NCBI RefSeq assembly: GCF_900089585.1
Contig: NZ_FLRH01000003.1
Location: forward strand, 1,039,001-1,103,000
Reading direction: 5' to 3'
Length of the DNA stretch: 64,000 bases
Origin: Micromonospora sediminicola
GTDB lineage: Bacteria > Actinomycetota > Actinomycetes > Mycobacteriales > Micromonosporaceae
Shown: in pieces, positions 1 through 8,298 of the stretch
Position numbering within the stretch: the stretch's first letter is position 1
How the letters are laid out: every line of letters starts with the position of its first letter
The notes under the pieces: model-generated
Told to the model about the DNA's origin: nothing
Seen by the model: the letters and a program-made list of their open reading frames with translations, nothing else
Databases searched by the model: none
Made by a program: the position numbers and the translations under genes

Positions 1-295
1 GGGCCTCCACGGCCGCGCGCAGCCCCTCGTCGGTGTGCGACGGCGGCATCCGCACGTCCACCACCGAGATGTCCGGACGGTGCGTGACCACCGCCTCGAC
101 CAGGGCGTCCCCGTCGCCGACGGCGGCCACCACCTCGTGTCCGCACTCGGTCAGCAGCCGGATGAGCCCCTCCCGGAGCAGTACGGCGTCGTCCGCGATC
201 ACCACCCGCATGGGTCCGGTGTCTATCACGTCCGGGTCCCACGGCGTGGCCTCCGGCCGCTCGGCAGCGCCGTCCACCGGCCCGGCGGACGTCAC
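1..295 (-). CDS. NarL/FixJ-type response regulator, 5' part (runs off window)
   Basis: Receiver domain of a two-component response regulator; the DNA-binding half lies beyond position 1. Read on the minus strand the protein shows MRVVIADDAVLLREGLIRLL with the acidic pocket (ADD), and VVDVRMPPSHTDEGL with the phospho-acceptor Asp. The order receiver plus partner kinase is that of NarL/LuxR-type regulators, but the output domain is not visible. A GTG start at 295 gives a GTGA overlap with the stop of the kinase gene (292-294), so the two are translationally coupled; an ATG at 211 starts right at the receiver fold and is the alternative start. It would be phosphorylated by the kinase encoded at 292-1596. 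Confidence 0.85.
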   Translation of the reverse strand, partial: MTSAGPVDGAAERPEATPWDPDVIDTGPMRVVIADDAVLLREGLIRLLTECGHEVVAAVGDGDALVEAVVTHRPDISVVDVRMPPSHTDEGLRAAVEA

Positions 296-1596
296 CGCGG
301 CAGCTCCGCGTGGACCCGCGTCGGCCCGCCGTTCGGGCTGGCCACCTCCAGCGTGCCGCCGGCCGCCCGGACCCGGTCGGCGATGCCGCTGAGCCCGTGG
401 CCCTTGGCCAGGTGGGCGCCGCCGATCCCGTCGTCGGTGACGGTGATCTCCAGCCGGCCCACCTTCCGGGCCACCTCCACCCGGCACGCGTCGGCCCGGC
501 TGTGCTTGGCGACGTTGGTCAACGCCTCGGCCACCACGAAGTAGGCGGCGCTCTCCAGCCCGGGGTCCAGCCGGCCGGCGGCGGTGCCCAGGTCGTCGTC
601 GACCAGCAGTTCGGTCGGCACCAGCGCCCGGGCGGCGAGCGCGGCGAGCGCGCTGGGCAGCCCCCGGTCGACCAGGATCGGCGGCGCGATGCCCCGGGAG
701 AGGGCGCGCAGCTCGTCGAGCGTCTCCCGGGTCTGGGCGACCGCCTCGTCCAGGGTGCGGCGGGCCGCCTCGGGGTCGGCGGCCAGTTGGTGGCGGGCCC
801 GGCCCAGGTCCATGGCGAGCCGGACCAGGCGCTGCTGCGGCCCGTCGTGGATGTCGCGCTCCAGCCGGCGCAGCGCGGACGCCTCGGCCGAGGCGGCGGC
901 CCGCTTCTGCTCCTCCAGCGTGACGATCCGCTGGCGCATCTCGGCCACGCCGGCGAGCAGCGAGTACGCCAGGCCGCCCTGGATCCGGGCGCAGGCCCGG
1001 GCCACGAGCGGAAGGGTGAACAGCGCGAACAGGCCGATCGCGGTGTTCAGGGCGATCCGCGCGTCGGCGCCGTCCCCCATTCCGAGGAGCTGGCTGAGGT
1101 CCTGGTCGCCGGGCCCGCGCGGGATGGCCCAGTCGTACGCGCCGTAGAGCGAGCCGGTCAGCGCCAGCGCCCACCACACCACCAGCACCACGAACGTGGG
1201 CAGGGTCACCACCAGCCGCAGGAACGCGTGCAGCAGGTCGAGCCAGGACTGCGGGTCCCGCATCGGGGTGAACACCCGACGCCAGAACCGGGCGCCGCGC
1301 GGGGGCGTCACGTAGGCCGGCCGGACCCGGGGCCGGCCGAGCACGCCGGGGAGCCGGAGCCGTTCCAGGTCGGCCAGCCCGCGCGCCGCGTAGAGCACGC
1401 CGGCGAGGACGGGCAGGCCCAGCGTGGTGACCAGCAGGCCGGCGCTGAGTGAGATCCCCGCCACGGCGAGCACGAAGCCGACCAGCGCCAGCGGGAGGCT
1501 GAAGAGCACGTAGCCGGAGTCGCGCGCGAGCCGGTGGAACAGGCCCCGGACGGGCGACGAGGGGGCGGGCGCGGTGGCCAACGGTGCGGCGGTCAT
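292..1596 (-). CDS. Membrane sensor histidine kinase (HisKA_3 type)
   Basis: 434-aa NarL-family sensor kinase. The N-terminal half has several hydrophobic segments (around residues 30-70, 130-155 and 185-205) of the kind seen in actinobacterial putative sensor domains. It is followed by a HisKA_3 dimerisation/phosphoacceptor segment with the motif RDIHDGPQQRL (His near residue 250) and a HATPase_c domain with EALTNVAKHS (N box) and DDGIGG plus GHGLSGIADRV (G boxes). The ligand is unknown; the membrane part suggests an envelope signal. It overlaps the response regulator gene by four bases and is probably its cognate kinase. The start ATG at 1596 gives MTAAPLATAPAPSS, followed by the first membrane region. 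Confidence 0.92.
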   Translation of the reverse strand: MTAAPLATAPAPSSPVRGLFHRLARDSGYVLFSLPLALVGFVLAVAGISLSAGLLVTTLGLPVLAGVLYAARGLADLERLRLPGVLGRPRVRPAYVTPPRGARFWRRVFTPMRDPQSWLDLLHAFLRLVVTLPTFVVLVVWWALALTGSLYGAYDWAIPRGPGDQDLSQLLGMGDGADARIALNTAIGLFALFTLPLVARACARIQGGLAYSLLAGVAEMRQRIVTLEEQKRAAASAEASALRRLERDIHDGPQQRLVRLAMDLGRARHQLAADPEAARRTLDEAVAQTRETLDELRALSRGIAPPILVDRGLPSALAALAARALVPTELLVDDDLGTAAGRLDPGLESAAYFVVAEALTNVAKHSRADACRVEVARKVGRLEITVTDDGIGGAHLAKGHGLSGIADRVRAAGGTLEVASPNGGPTRVHAELPR

Positions 1597-1848
1597 GGTC
1601 CGAGGCTATGGGCGCGGAGCCGGCCGACCCATCCCGTGCGCCGCCCTTTCCGGGGTGGGGTTCTCCCTACCCGGACGTGAGCCGCGCCTCGCCACGCCGG
1701 TCACGGAGCGCTACCGGGCGCGTGCGATTGGTCAGAGAAGTCTGTATTGAGCAATAATCGCCACGCGCCGCCCATGCAGCGCGATTGATCGATCTTGTAG
1801 GAATGGAGGAGCAGGTGAAGGCGCGTCGCGAGTCAGCAAGATCGCGAT

Positions 1849-1866
1849 TTGTGCACCTCTTCACAA
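1849..1866 (+). promoter_or_regulatory. Rex operator (ROP) upstream of rex-hem operon
   Basis: The 18 bases read TTGTGCACCTCTTCACAA, an inverted repeat whose outer halves TTGTG and CACAA match the Rex operator known from Streptomyces (TGTGAAC, spacer, TTCACA), with one imperfect position in the left arm. It overlaps the proposed -35 box and spacer of the rex promoter, the position expected for an autorepressor that lets go when NADH is high. Confidence 0.8.
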
Positions 1867-1877
1867 GCGCCTACTCT
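1849..1877 (+). promoter_or_regulatory. Putative sigma70-type promoter of rex-hem operon
   Basis: A -35-like TTGTGC (1849-1854) and a -10-like TACTCT (1872-1877) are separated by 17 bases. The Rex operator covers the -35 and most of the spacer. This agrees with the known autoregulated rexp1 promoter arrangement in Streptomyces; the exact boxes here are an inference. Confidence 0.55.
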
Positions 1878-1985
1878 GTAGTTCCGACGCGCCCTGCTAG
1901 CACAGCCGGCAATCTCGGTCGCCAGCGGGAGTCCCGAAACGACCGGCCCCCGTCGCTGGTCGAGGATCGCACCGCACGGAGTCTC

Positions 1986-2756
1986 ATGAGCCAGCACCGT
2001 CAACCAGGCGCGCCCGGTCGCACCGGTGCCGTACCGGCGCTTCCGGACCTGCCCGAGGCGACCGTGTCCCGGCTCCCGGAATACCTGCGCGCGCTGCACG
2101 CGCTCGCCGACGCCGGCCACGAGACGGTGTCCAGCGAGGGCCTGGCCAGCGCCGCCGGCGTCAACTCCGCCAAGCTCCGCAAGGACCTGTCCCACCTCGG
2201 CTCCTACGGCACCCGCGGCGTCGGCTACGACGTGGCGCTGCTGATCGACCAGATCGAGTCCGTCCTCGGGCTCACCCAGTGCCGCGCGGTGGCGCTGGTC
2301 GGCGTGGGTAATCTCGGTCACGCCCTGGCCGGCTACGACGGCTTCGCCAACCGCGGCTTCCGCATCGCCGCGCTCCTCGACGCCGACGCCTCCCGGGTCG
2401 GCGAGCAGATCAACGGCCTGGTCGTCCGGCACGTCGACGAGCTGTCCCGGGTCGTGGCCGAGGAGTCGATCTCGATCGGCGTCATCGCCACTCCGGCGCC
2501 GGCCGCCCAGGCCGTCGCCGACGAGCTGGTCGCCGTCGGCGTGACGAGCATCCTCAACTTCGCGCCGTGCGTACTCTCGGTCCCGGACGGGGTCGACGTG
2601 CGCAAGGTCGACCTCGCGATCGAGCTGCAGATCCTGTCCTTCCACGAGCACCGCAAGGCGTCGCTGACCGCGCTGCCCGCCACCGGCGGGCCCGGCCTGG
2701 CCGCCCTGCCGGGCGGGCTCGCGGCCACCGACACCCAGGAGGCGATCGGCACGTGA
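1986..2756 (+). CDS. rex: Redox-sensing transcriptional repressor Rex
   Basis: 256-aa Rex. It binds DNA when NAD+ dominates and is released by NADH, controlling respiration and haem genes. The N-terminal winged helix is clear (LPEYLRALHALADAG, then VNSAKLRKDLSHLGSYGTRGVGYDV). The Rossmann fold carries the dinucleotide motif VALVGVGNLGHALAGY (near residue 100) and ends with the domain-swapping C-terminal helix (DLAIELQILSFHEHRK). ATG 1986 (MSQHRQPGAPGR) is preferred; the frame is open further upstream but crosses the promoter. It is the first gene of the rex-hemACDB operon and shares a GTGA overlap with hemA. The operator at 1849-1866 implies autoregulation. Confidence 0.95.
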   Translation: MSQHRQPGAPGRTGAVPALPDLPEATVSRLPEYLRALHALADAGHETVSSEGLASAAGVNSAKLRKDLSHLGSYGTRGVGYDVALLIDQIESVLGLTQCRAVALVGVGNLGHALAGYDGFANRGFRIAALLDADASRVGEQINGLVVRHVDELSRVVAEESISIGVIATPAPAAQAVADELVAVGVTSILNFAPCVLSVPDGVDVRKVDLAIELQILSFHEHRKASLTALPATGGPGLAALPGGLAATDTQEAIGT

Positions 2757-4126
2757 AACTGCTCGTCGTCGGCGCGTCCTACCGCACCGCCCCGGTCGCC
2801 ACCCTGGAACAGCTGGCCGTCCCGCCCGCGGACCTCACCCGCACGCTGGACCGGCTGGTCGCCCAGCCGTACGTGGCCGAGGCCGCCCTGGTCTCCACCT
2901 GCAACCGGGTCGAGGTCTACGCCGCCGTCTCCGGCTTCCACGGCGGCCTCGGCGACATCTGCGCGGTCCTGGCCGAGCAGGCCGGTTGCCCGCCGGCGGC
3001 GCTCGCCCCCCACCTCTACGTGCACTACGACGCCGCCGCCGTGGACCACGTGTTCCGGGTCGCCGCCGGGCTGGACTCGATGGTGGTCGGCGAGGCGCAG
3101 ATCCTCGGCCAGCTCCGTGACGCCTACCACTCGGCCACCGGCGCGGACACCGCCGGCCGCCTGCTGCACGAGCTGATGCAGCAGGCGCTGCGGGTCGGCA
3201 AGCGCGCGCACGCCGAGACCAACATCGACCGGGCCGGGCAGAGCGTGGTCACCGCCGCCCTCGACCTCGCCGCCGACCTGCTCGACGGCGACCTGACCGG
3301 GCGACCCGCCATGGTGGTCGGCGCCGGGGCGATGGGCTCGCTGGGCGTGGCCACCCTCTCCCGGCAGGGCGCCGGCCCGCTCACCGTCACCAACCGCGGC
3401 GCCGCCCGCGCGGTCCGGCTCGCCGAGTCGTACGGCGCGACCGCCGTGCCGATGGCCGAGCTGGTCGAGGCGCTCGCCACGGTGGACGTCGTGGTCGCCG
3501 CCACCGCCGCCACCGAGCCGGTGCTCACCCGGGACGTGGTGACCCGGGCGCTGTCCCGCCGGGACGCCGACCGGGGCCCGCTGGTCCTGCTCGACCTGGC
3601 CGTCCCGCGTGACGTCGAGGCCGGCGTCGCCGAGCTGCCCGGCGTCGAGGTGATCGACATCGACCGGATGGCGGCGATCCTCGCCGACGGGCCGGCCGCC
3701 GCCGACGCCGCCGAGGTGACCCGGATCGTCACCGGCGAGGTCGAGGCGTTCCTGAGCTGGCTGCGCGGCGCCGACGTGGCCCCGACCGTGGCCGCCCTGC
3801 GCGGCCGGGCCGACGACGTGGTCACCACCGAGCTGCGCCGGCTCGGCCAGCGCCGCCCCGACCTCAGCGACGACCAGCGCGCCGAGGTGGCCCGCACCGT
3901 GCACCGGGTCGTGCAGCGGCTGCTGCACCAGCCGACCGTACGGGTCCGCCAGCTCGCCGCCGAGCCCGGCGGCAACCAGTACGCGGCCCTGCTGCGCGAG
4001 CTGTTCGACCTGGAAGTTCCGCAGACGTCCCCGGTCGACACCGTCCCCGACGTGGTCGCCACCGACCTCGACGGCCGCTCGTCGTTCGACGCGGCCGACG
4101 TTCCGCCCACCGGAGGTGCGCGATGA
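2753..4126 (+). CDS. hemA: Glutamyl-tRNA reductase
   Basis: 457-aa NADPH-dependent reductase that turns glutamyl-tRNA(Glu) into glutamate-1-semialdehyde, the first committed step of C5-pathway tetrapyrrole synthesis. Diagnostic features are VVGASYRTAPVATLEQLA at the N-terminus, the catalytic Cys in LVSTCNRVEVY (near residue 50), GLDSMVVGEAQILGQLRDAY, the NADPH-binding VVGAGAMGSLG and TNRGAARAVRLAE, and a C-terminal dimerisation helix region. GTG 2753 has a GGAGG about ten bases upstream and overlaps the rex stop (GTGA). Length is normal for actinobacterial HemA. It is coupled by ATGA to hemC. Confidence 0.96.
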   Translation: MKLLVVGASYRTAPVATLEQLAVPPADLTRTLDRLVAQPYVAEAALVSTCNRVEVYAAVSGFHGGLGDICAVLAEQAGCPPAALAPHLYVHYDAAAVDHVFRVAAGLDSMVVGEAQILGQLRDAYHSATGADTAGRLLHELMQQALRVGKRAHAETNIDRAGQSVVTAALDLAADLLDGDLTGRPAMVVGAGAMGSLGVATLSRQGAGPLTVTNRGAARAVRLAESYGATAVPMAELVEALATVDVVVAATAATEPVLTRDVVTRALSRRDADRGPLVLLDLAVPRDVEAGVAELPGVEVIDIDRMAAILADGPAAADAAEVTRIVTGEVEAFLSWLRGADVAPTVAALRGRADDVVTTELRRLGQRRPDLSDDQRAEVARTVHRVVQRLLHQPTVRVRQLAAEPGGNQYAALLRELFDLEVPQTSPVDTVPDVVATDLDGRSSFDAADVPPTGGAR

Positions 4127-5091
4127 CCGCCCCCCTGCGCCTCGGCACCCGGGGCAGCACCCTGGCGATGGCCCAGTCCGGCCACGTGGCCGAGGCCCTC
4201 ACCGCGGCCACCGGCCGCCCGGTCGAGCTGGTCGAGGTGGTGACCGCCGGCGACCGCTCCTCCGCCCCGGTGCACCGGCTCGGTGTCGGCGTCTTCGTCT
4301 CCGCGCTGCGCGACGCGCTGACCGCCCGGGAGATCGACTTCGCGGTCCACTCGTACAAGGACCTGCCCACCGCGGCGGCGCCCGGCCTGCACATCGCTGC
4401 GGTGCCGCCGCGGCAGGACCCGCGCGACGCGCTCGTCGCCACGGACGGCCGTACGCTCGCCGAGCTGCCGCCCGGCGCGCGGATCGGCACCGGCGCGCTG
4501 CGCCGGATCGCCCAGTTGCACGCGCTGGGCATGCAGTTCGAGGTCACCCCGATCCGGGGCAACATCGACACCCGGCTCGGCCGGGTGCTCGGCCCGGACG
4601 CCGACCTCGACGCCGTCGTGCTGGCCCGGGCCGGGCTCACCCGGATCGGGCGCGCCGACGTCATCACCGAGACGCTCGACCCGATGCTGATGCTGCCCGC
4701 GCCCGCCCAGGGCGCGCTGGCGGTGGAGTGCCGGGCCGACGACCAGGACCTGGTCGAGCTGCTCGCGCTGCTCGACCACGCGCCGTCCCGCGCCGCGATC
4801 ACCGCGGAGCGGGCGCTGCTGGCCACCCTGGAGGCCGGGTGCAGCGCACCGGTGGCCGCCTACGGCGAACTCGCCGAGGGTGAGACCGGTGAGGAGATCT
4901 ACCTGCGCGGTGCGGTGATCAGCCCGGACGGTACCCGTGACCTCCGACTGTCCCGCACCGGAACGCCCGCCGACGCGGCGGAGATCGGCAAGGCACTCGC
5001 CGCCGAACTCCTCGAACTCGGCGCCGACTCGATCCTCGGCCAAGAAGGACACACCGGCCCGGGGACCCAGCAACTTGGGAGCACAGAATGA
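4123..5091 (+). CDS. hemC: Porphobilinogen deaminase (hydroxymethylbilane synthase)
   Basis: 322-aa cytosolic enzyme that joins four porphobilinogens into hydroxymethylbilane. Features: LRLGTRGSTLAMAQSGHVAE at the start, the substrate-binding FAVHSYKDLPT, IGTGALRRIAQL, and the dipyrromethane-cofactor Cys in LEAGCSAPVAAYGEL (near residue 245). Preceded by GGAGGTGCGCG and overlapping hemA by ATGA; it also overlaps hemD by ATGA, so translation of hemA, hemC and hemD is coupled. No odd features. Confidence 0.96.
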   Translation: MTAPLRLGTRGSTLAMAQSGHVAEALTAATGRPVELVEVVTAGDRSSAPVHRLGVGVFVSALRDALTAREIDFAVHSYKDLPTAAAPGLHIAAVPPRQDPRDALVATDGRTLAELPPGARIGTGALRRIAQLHALGMQFEVTPIRGNIDTRLGRVLGPDADLDAVVLARAGLTRIGRADVITETLDPMLMLPAPAQGALAVECRADDQDLVELLALLDHAPSRAAITAERALLATLEAGCSAPVAAYGELAEGETGEEIYLRGAVISPDGTRDLRLSRTGTPADAAEIGKALAAELLELGADSILGQEGHTGPGTQQLGSTE

Positions 5092-6668
5092 CCCGCACCC
5101 GTAAGCCCGTAGGCCGGATCGCTTTCGTCGGGGCCGGCCCCGGCGACCCGGGCCTGCTGACCCGCCGGGCGCTCGACGCCCTGGTCGAGGCCGACCACGT
5201 GGTGTACGACCGGGGAGTCCCCGAGTCGCTGCTGACCCACGTCCGCGCCCAGGCCAGGTCCGACGCCGAGTTCAGCCCCGCCGAGGGCGTGCCCGGGGAC
5301 GTGGCGAAGGTGCTGATCTCCGCGGCCCGGTCCGGGCAGAACGCCGTGCACCTGGTGGCCGGTGACCCGTTCGGCCACGACTCGGTGGTCAAGGAGGTGC
5401 AGGCGGTGGCGCGCACCGCCGCGCACTTCGAGGTGGTGCCGGGCGTCGGCCAGGCCGAGGGCGTCGCCACCTACGCGGGCGTCCCGCTGCCGGGCGTACG
5501 CACCGCCGCCGACGTCGAGGACGTCACCACGCTGGACTTCGACGCGCTCGCCGCGGCCGTGGGCCGGGGCTCGCTGGCGCTCGCCGTGGACGCCGGTGAC
5601 CTCGCCGCCGTCCGGGACGGGCTGCTGGCGGCCGGCATCGACGGCACCACCCCGGTCGGCGTGACCGGGGACGGCACCGGCGAGACGCAGTACACCACCA
5701 CGTCGAGCGTCGACTCCTTCGTCGCGGCGGCGCTCGGCTTCACCGGCCGGGTGGTGCTCACCGTCGGCGCGGGCGTCACCGACCGCGACAAGCTGAGCTG
5801 GTGGGAGAACCGGCCGCTGTACGGCTGGAAGGTGCTGGTGCCCCGCACCAAGGAGCAGGCCGGCGCGATGAGCGCGCGGCTGCGCGCGTACGGGGCGATC
5901 CCGTGCGAGGTGCCGACCATCGCGGTCGAGCCGCCGCGCACCCCGGCCCAGATGGAGCGGGCGGTCAAGGGCCTGGTCGACGGCCGCTACGCCTGGGTGA
6001 TCTTCACCTCGGTGAACGCGGTGCGGGCGGTCTGGGAGAAGTTCGGCGAGCACGGCCTGGACGCCCGGCACTTCGGCGGCGTCAAGATCGCCTGCATCGG
6101 TGAGGCGACCGCCGACGCGGTCCGCGCGTTCGGCATCCAGCCGGAGCTGGTCCCCGCCGGGGAGCAGTCCTCCGAGGGCCTGCTGGCCGAGTTCTCGCCG
6201 CACGACGAGATCCTCGACCCGGTCGGCCGGGTGCTGCTCCCGCGCGCCGACATCGCCACCGAGACCCTCGCGGCCGGCCTCACCGAGCGCGGCTGGGAGG
6301 TCGACGACGTGACCGCGTACCGGACCGTGCGGGCGGCGCCGCCGCCGGCCGAGATCCGCGACGCGATCAAGTCGGGCGGGTTCGACGCGGTGCTCTTCAC
6401 CTCGTCCTCCACGGTGCGGAACCTGGTCGGCATCGCCGGGAAGCCGCACGCGCGTACCGTTGTTGCCGTGATCGGGCCCAAGACGGCGGAGACCGCGACG
6501 GAGTTCGGCCTGCGGGTCGACGTCCAGCCGCCGCACGCCTCGGTCCCCGACCTGGTGGAGGCGCTCGCCGCCTACGCCGTCGAGCTGCGCGAGAAGCTCG
6601 CCGCCATGCCGGCGAAGCAGCGCCGCGGCTCGAAGGTGCAGGGCCCGACCGCCCTGAGGTTCCGCTGA
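5088..6668 (+). CDS. hemD: Uroporphyrinogen-III synthase with N-terminal SUMT-like domain
   Basis: 526-aa two-domain protein. The C-terminal half (about residues 243-510, from [20 protein letters not shown]) is a HEM4 uroporphyrinogen-III synthase that cyclises hydroxymethylbilane. The N-terminal half (residues about 8-240) has a tetrapyrrole methylase fold: [20 protein letters not shown] and [10 protein letters not shown]. However, the usual SUMT loop GDPFVFGRG reads GDPFGHDSV and the PGITSA-type loop reads [16 protein letters not shown]. The methylase half may therefore be weakened or changed in substrate, although actinobacterial HemD proteins are often annotated as bifunctional. The final 20 residues are basic ([11 protein letters not shown]). 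Coupled to hemC by ATGA. Confidence 0.9.
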   Translation: MTRTRKPVGRIAFVGAGPGDPGLLTRRALDALVEADHVVYDRGVPESLLTHVRAQARSDAEFSPAEGVPGDVAKVLISAARSGQNAVHLVAGDPFGHDSVVKEVQAVARTAAHFEVVPGVGQAEGVATYAGVPLPGVRTAADVEDVTTLDFDALAAAVGRGSLALAVDAGDLAAVRDGLLAAGIDGTTPVGVTGDGTGETQYTTTSSVDSFVAAALGFTGRVVLTVGAGVTDRDKLSWWENRPLYGWKVLVPRTKEQAGAMSARLRAYGAIPCEVPTIAVEPPRTPAQMERAVKGLVDGRYAWVIFTSVNAVRAVWEKFGEHGLDARHFGGVKIACIGEATADAVRAFGIQPELVPAGEQSSEGLLAEFSPHDEILDPVGRVLLPRADIATETLAAGLTERGWEVDDVTAYRTVRAAPPPAEIRDAIKSGGFDAVLFTSSSTVRNLVGIAGKPHARTVVAVIGPKTAETATEFGLRVDVQPPHASVPDLVEALAAYAVELREKLAAMPAKQRRGSKVQGPTALRFR

Positions 6669-6682
6669 CAGGAGGCATCCCC

Positions 6683-7666
<984 letters not shown>

Positions 7667-8298
7667 CCGTACGGCCGGCGTGTCCGACGAACCAGTGCCG
7701 GCGAGGCGGAGCGGCGGATCGCCGAGCTGCACGTCGCGCTCGACGGCATCCGCTCCGGTTGCCGCCTCTGCGACCTGTGACCCACCCGTCGGCTGATCGC
7801 TCCGCCCGCCGGCCCCGCTCGGCCGGACCGGACCTCTTCTCGACGCCTTTCGAGCTGATATCAGAAACGACTCAGTGCACGCGCTACCTGACCGGGGCCG
7901 GCTACCGCCGCCGGGTCGGCCACCAGACAGGGCGCTACCTCGGCGAAGTGGCGATGTCCGGGCGGGCCGGACGGTGCCATCTCGGCGAAGTGGCGTCGAT
8001 CATGGGGACGGAGGTGGCTCGGCCAGGCCGGAGGTGGCCGTGCGATATCACGAACGACTCAGCTCGAAAGGCGTGCCTCGGGGATCAACCAACTCCTGCG
8101 CGGCGGGGATTGGCCGACTCGGCCGGTGGGTGGCATTCCTGCCTGCCTCCGGCGGCACCTCCTGGCAACTTCGCTCACCGGCCGAGGACGCGCCGGTAAT
8201 GATCCGGACGACTCCGTGGGTGGCCGACTCCGCCGGAACCGCGGCGGCCCGCCGATCCGGCCATGAGCCGGACGACGGGCCGCCGTGAGGGGTGGCGC
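7667..8298. other. Gene-free region with inverted and direct repeats
   Basis: 632 bases with no gene that can be supported: the open frames here are arginine/proline-rich and lack ribosome-binding sites. The first 114 bases stay in the hemB frame beyond the stop and look coding-like up to a TGA at 7778-7780. The stretch carries an inverted-repeat element (7845-8072) and a direct repeat of CTCGGCGAAGTGGCG (7939-7953 and 7981-7995). Confidence 0.6.
7845..8072. repeat. MITE-like inverted-repeat element, copy 1
   Basis: A 14-base arm GCCTTTCGAGCTGA at 7845-7858 is repeated in reverse complement at 8059-8072. Next to the left arm, GATATCAGAAACGACTCA (7857-7874) matches GATATCACGAACGACTCA (8043-8060) in direct orientation with two mismatches. 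Related arms border the element at 51863-52031. No transposase and no obvious target duplication were seen. Confidence 0.6.

Larger units (their letters stand above)
1597..1985. other. Intergenic regulatory region between kinase and rex
   Basis: 389 bases without a supported gene. An open frame continues upstream of rex to about 1785, but it has no Shine-Dalgarno and runs through the Rex operator and promoter, so it is treated as 5' leader. The left part should carry the promoter of the leftward kinase/regulator pair; no convincing -10/-35 was seen for it. The right part holds the Rex operator and the rex promoter, annotated separately, then an approximately 100-base leader. Confidence 0.6.

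Noticed and set aside
1785..1985. N-terminal extension of Rex by 67 residues
   Set aside because: It runs through the operator and promoter and lacks a Shine-Dalgarno; Rex family length fits the start at 1986.
7759..8288. Short open frames after hemB
   Set aside because: Arg/Pro-rich, overlap the inverted-repeat element and have no start signal.
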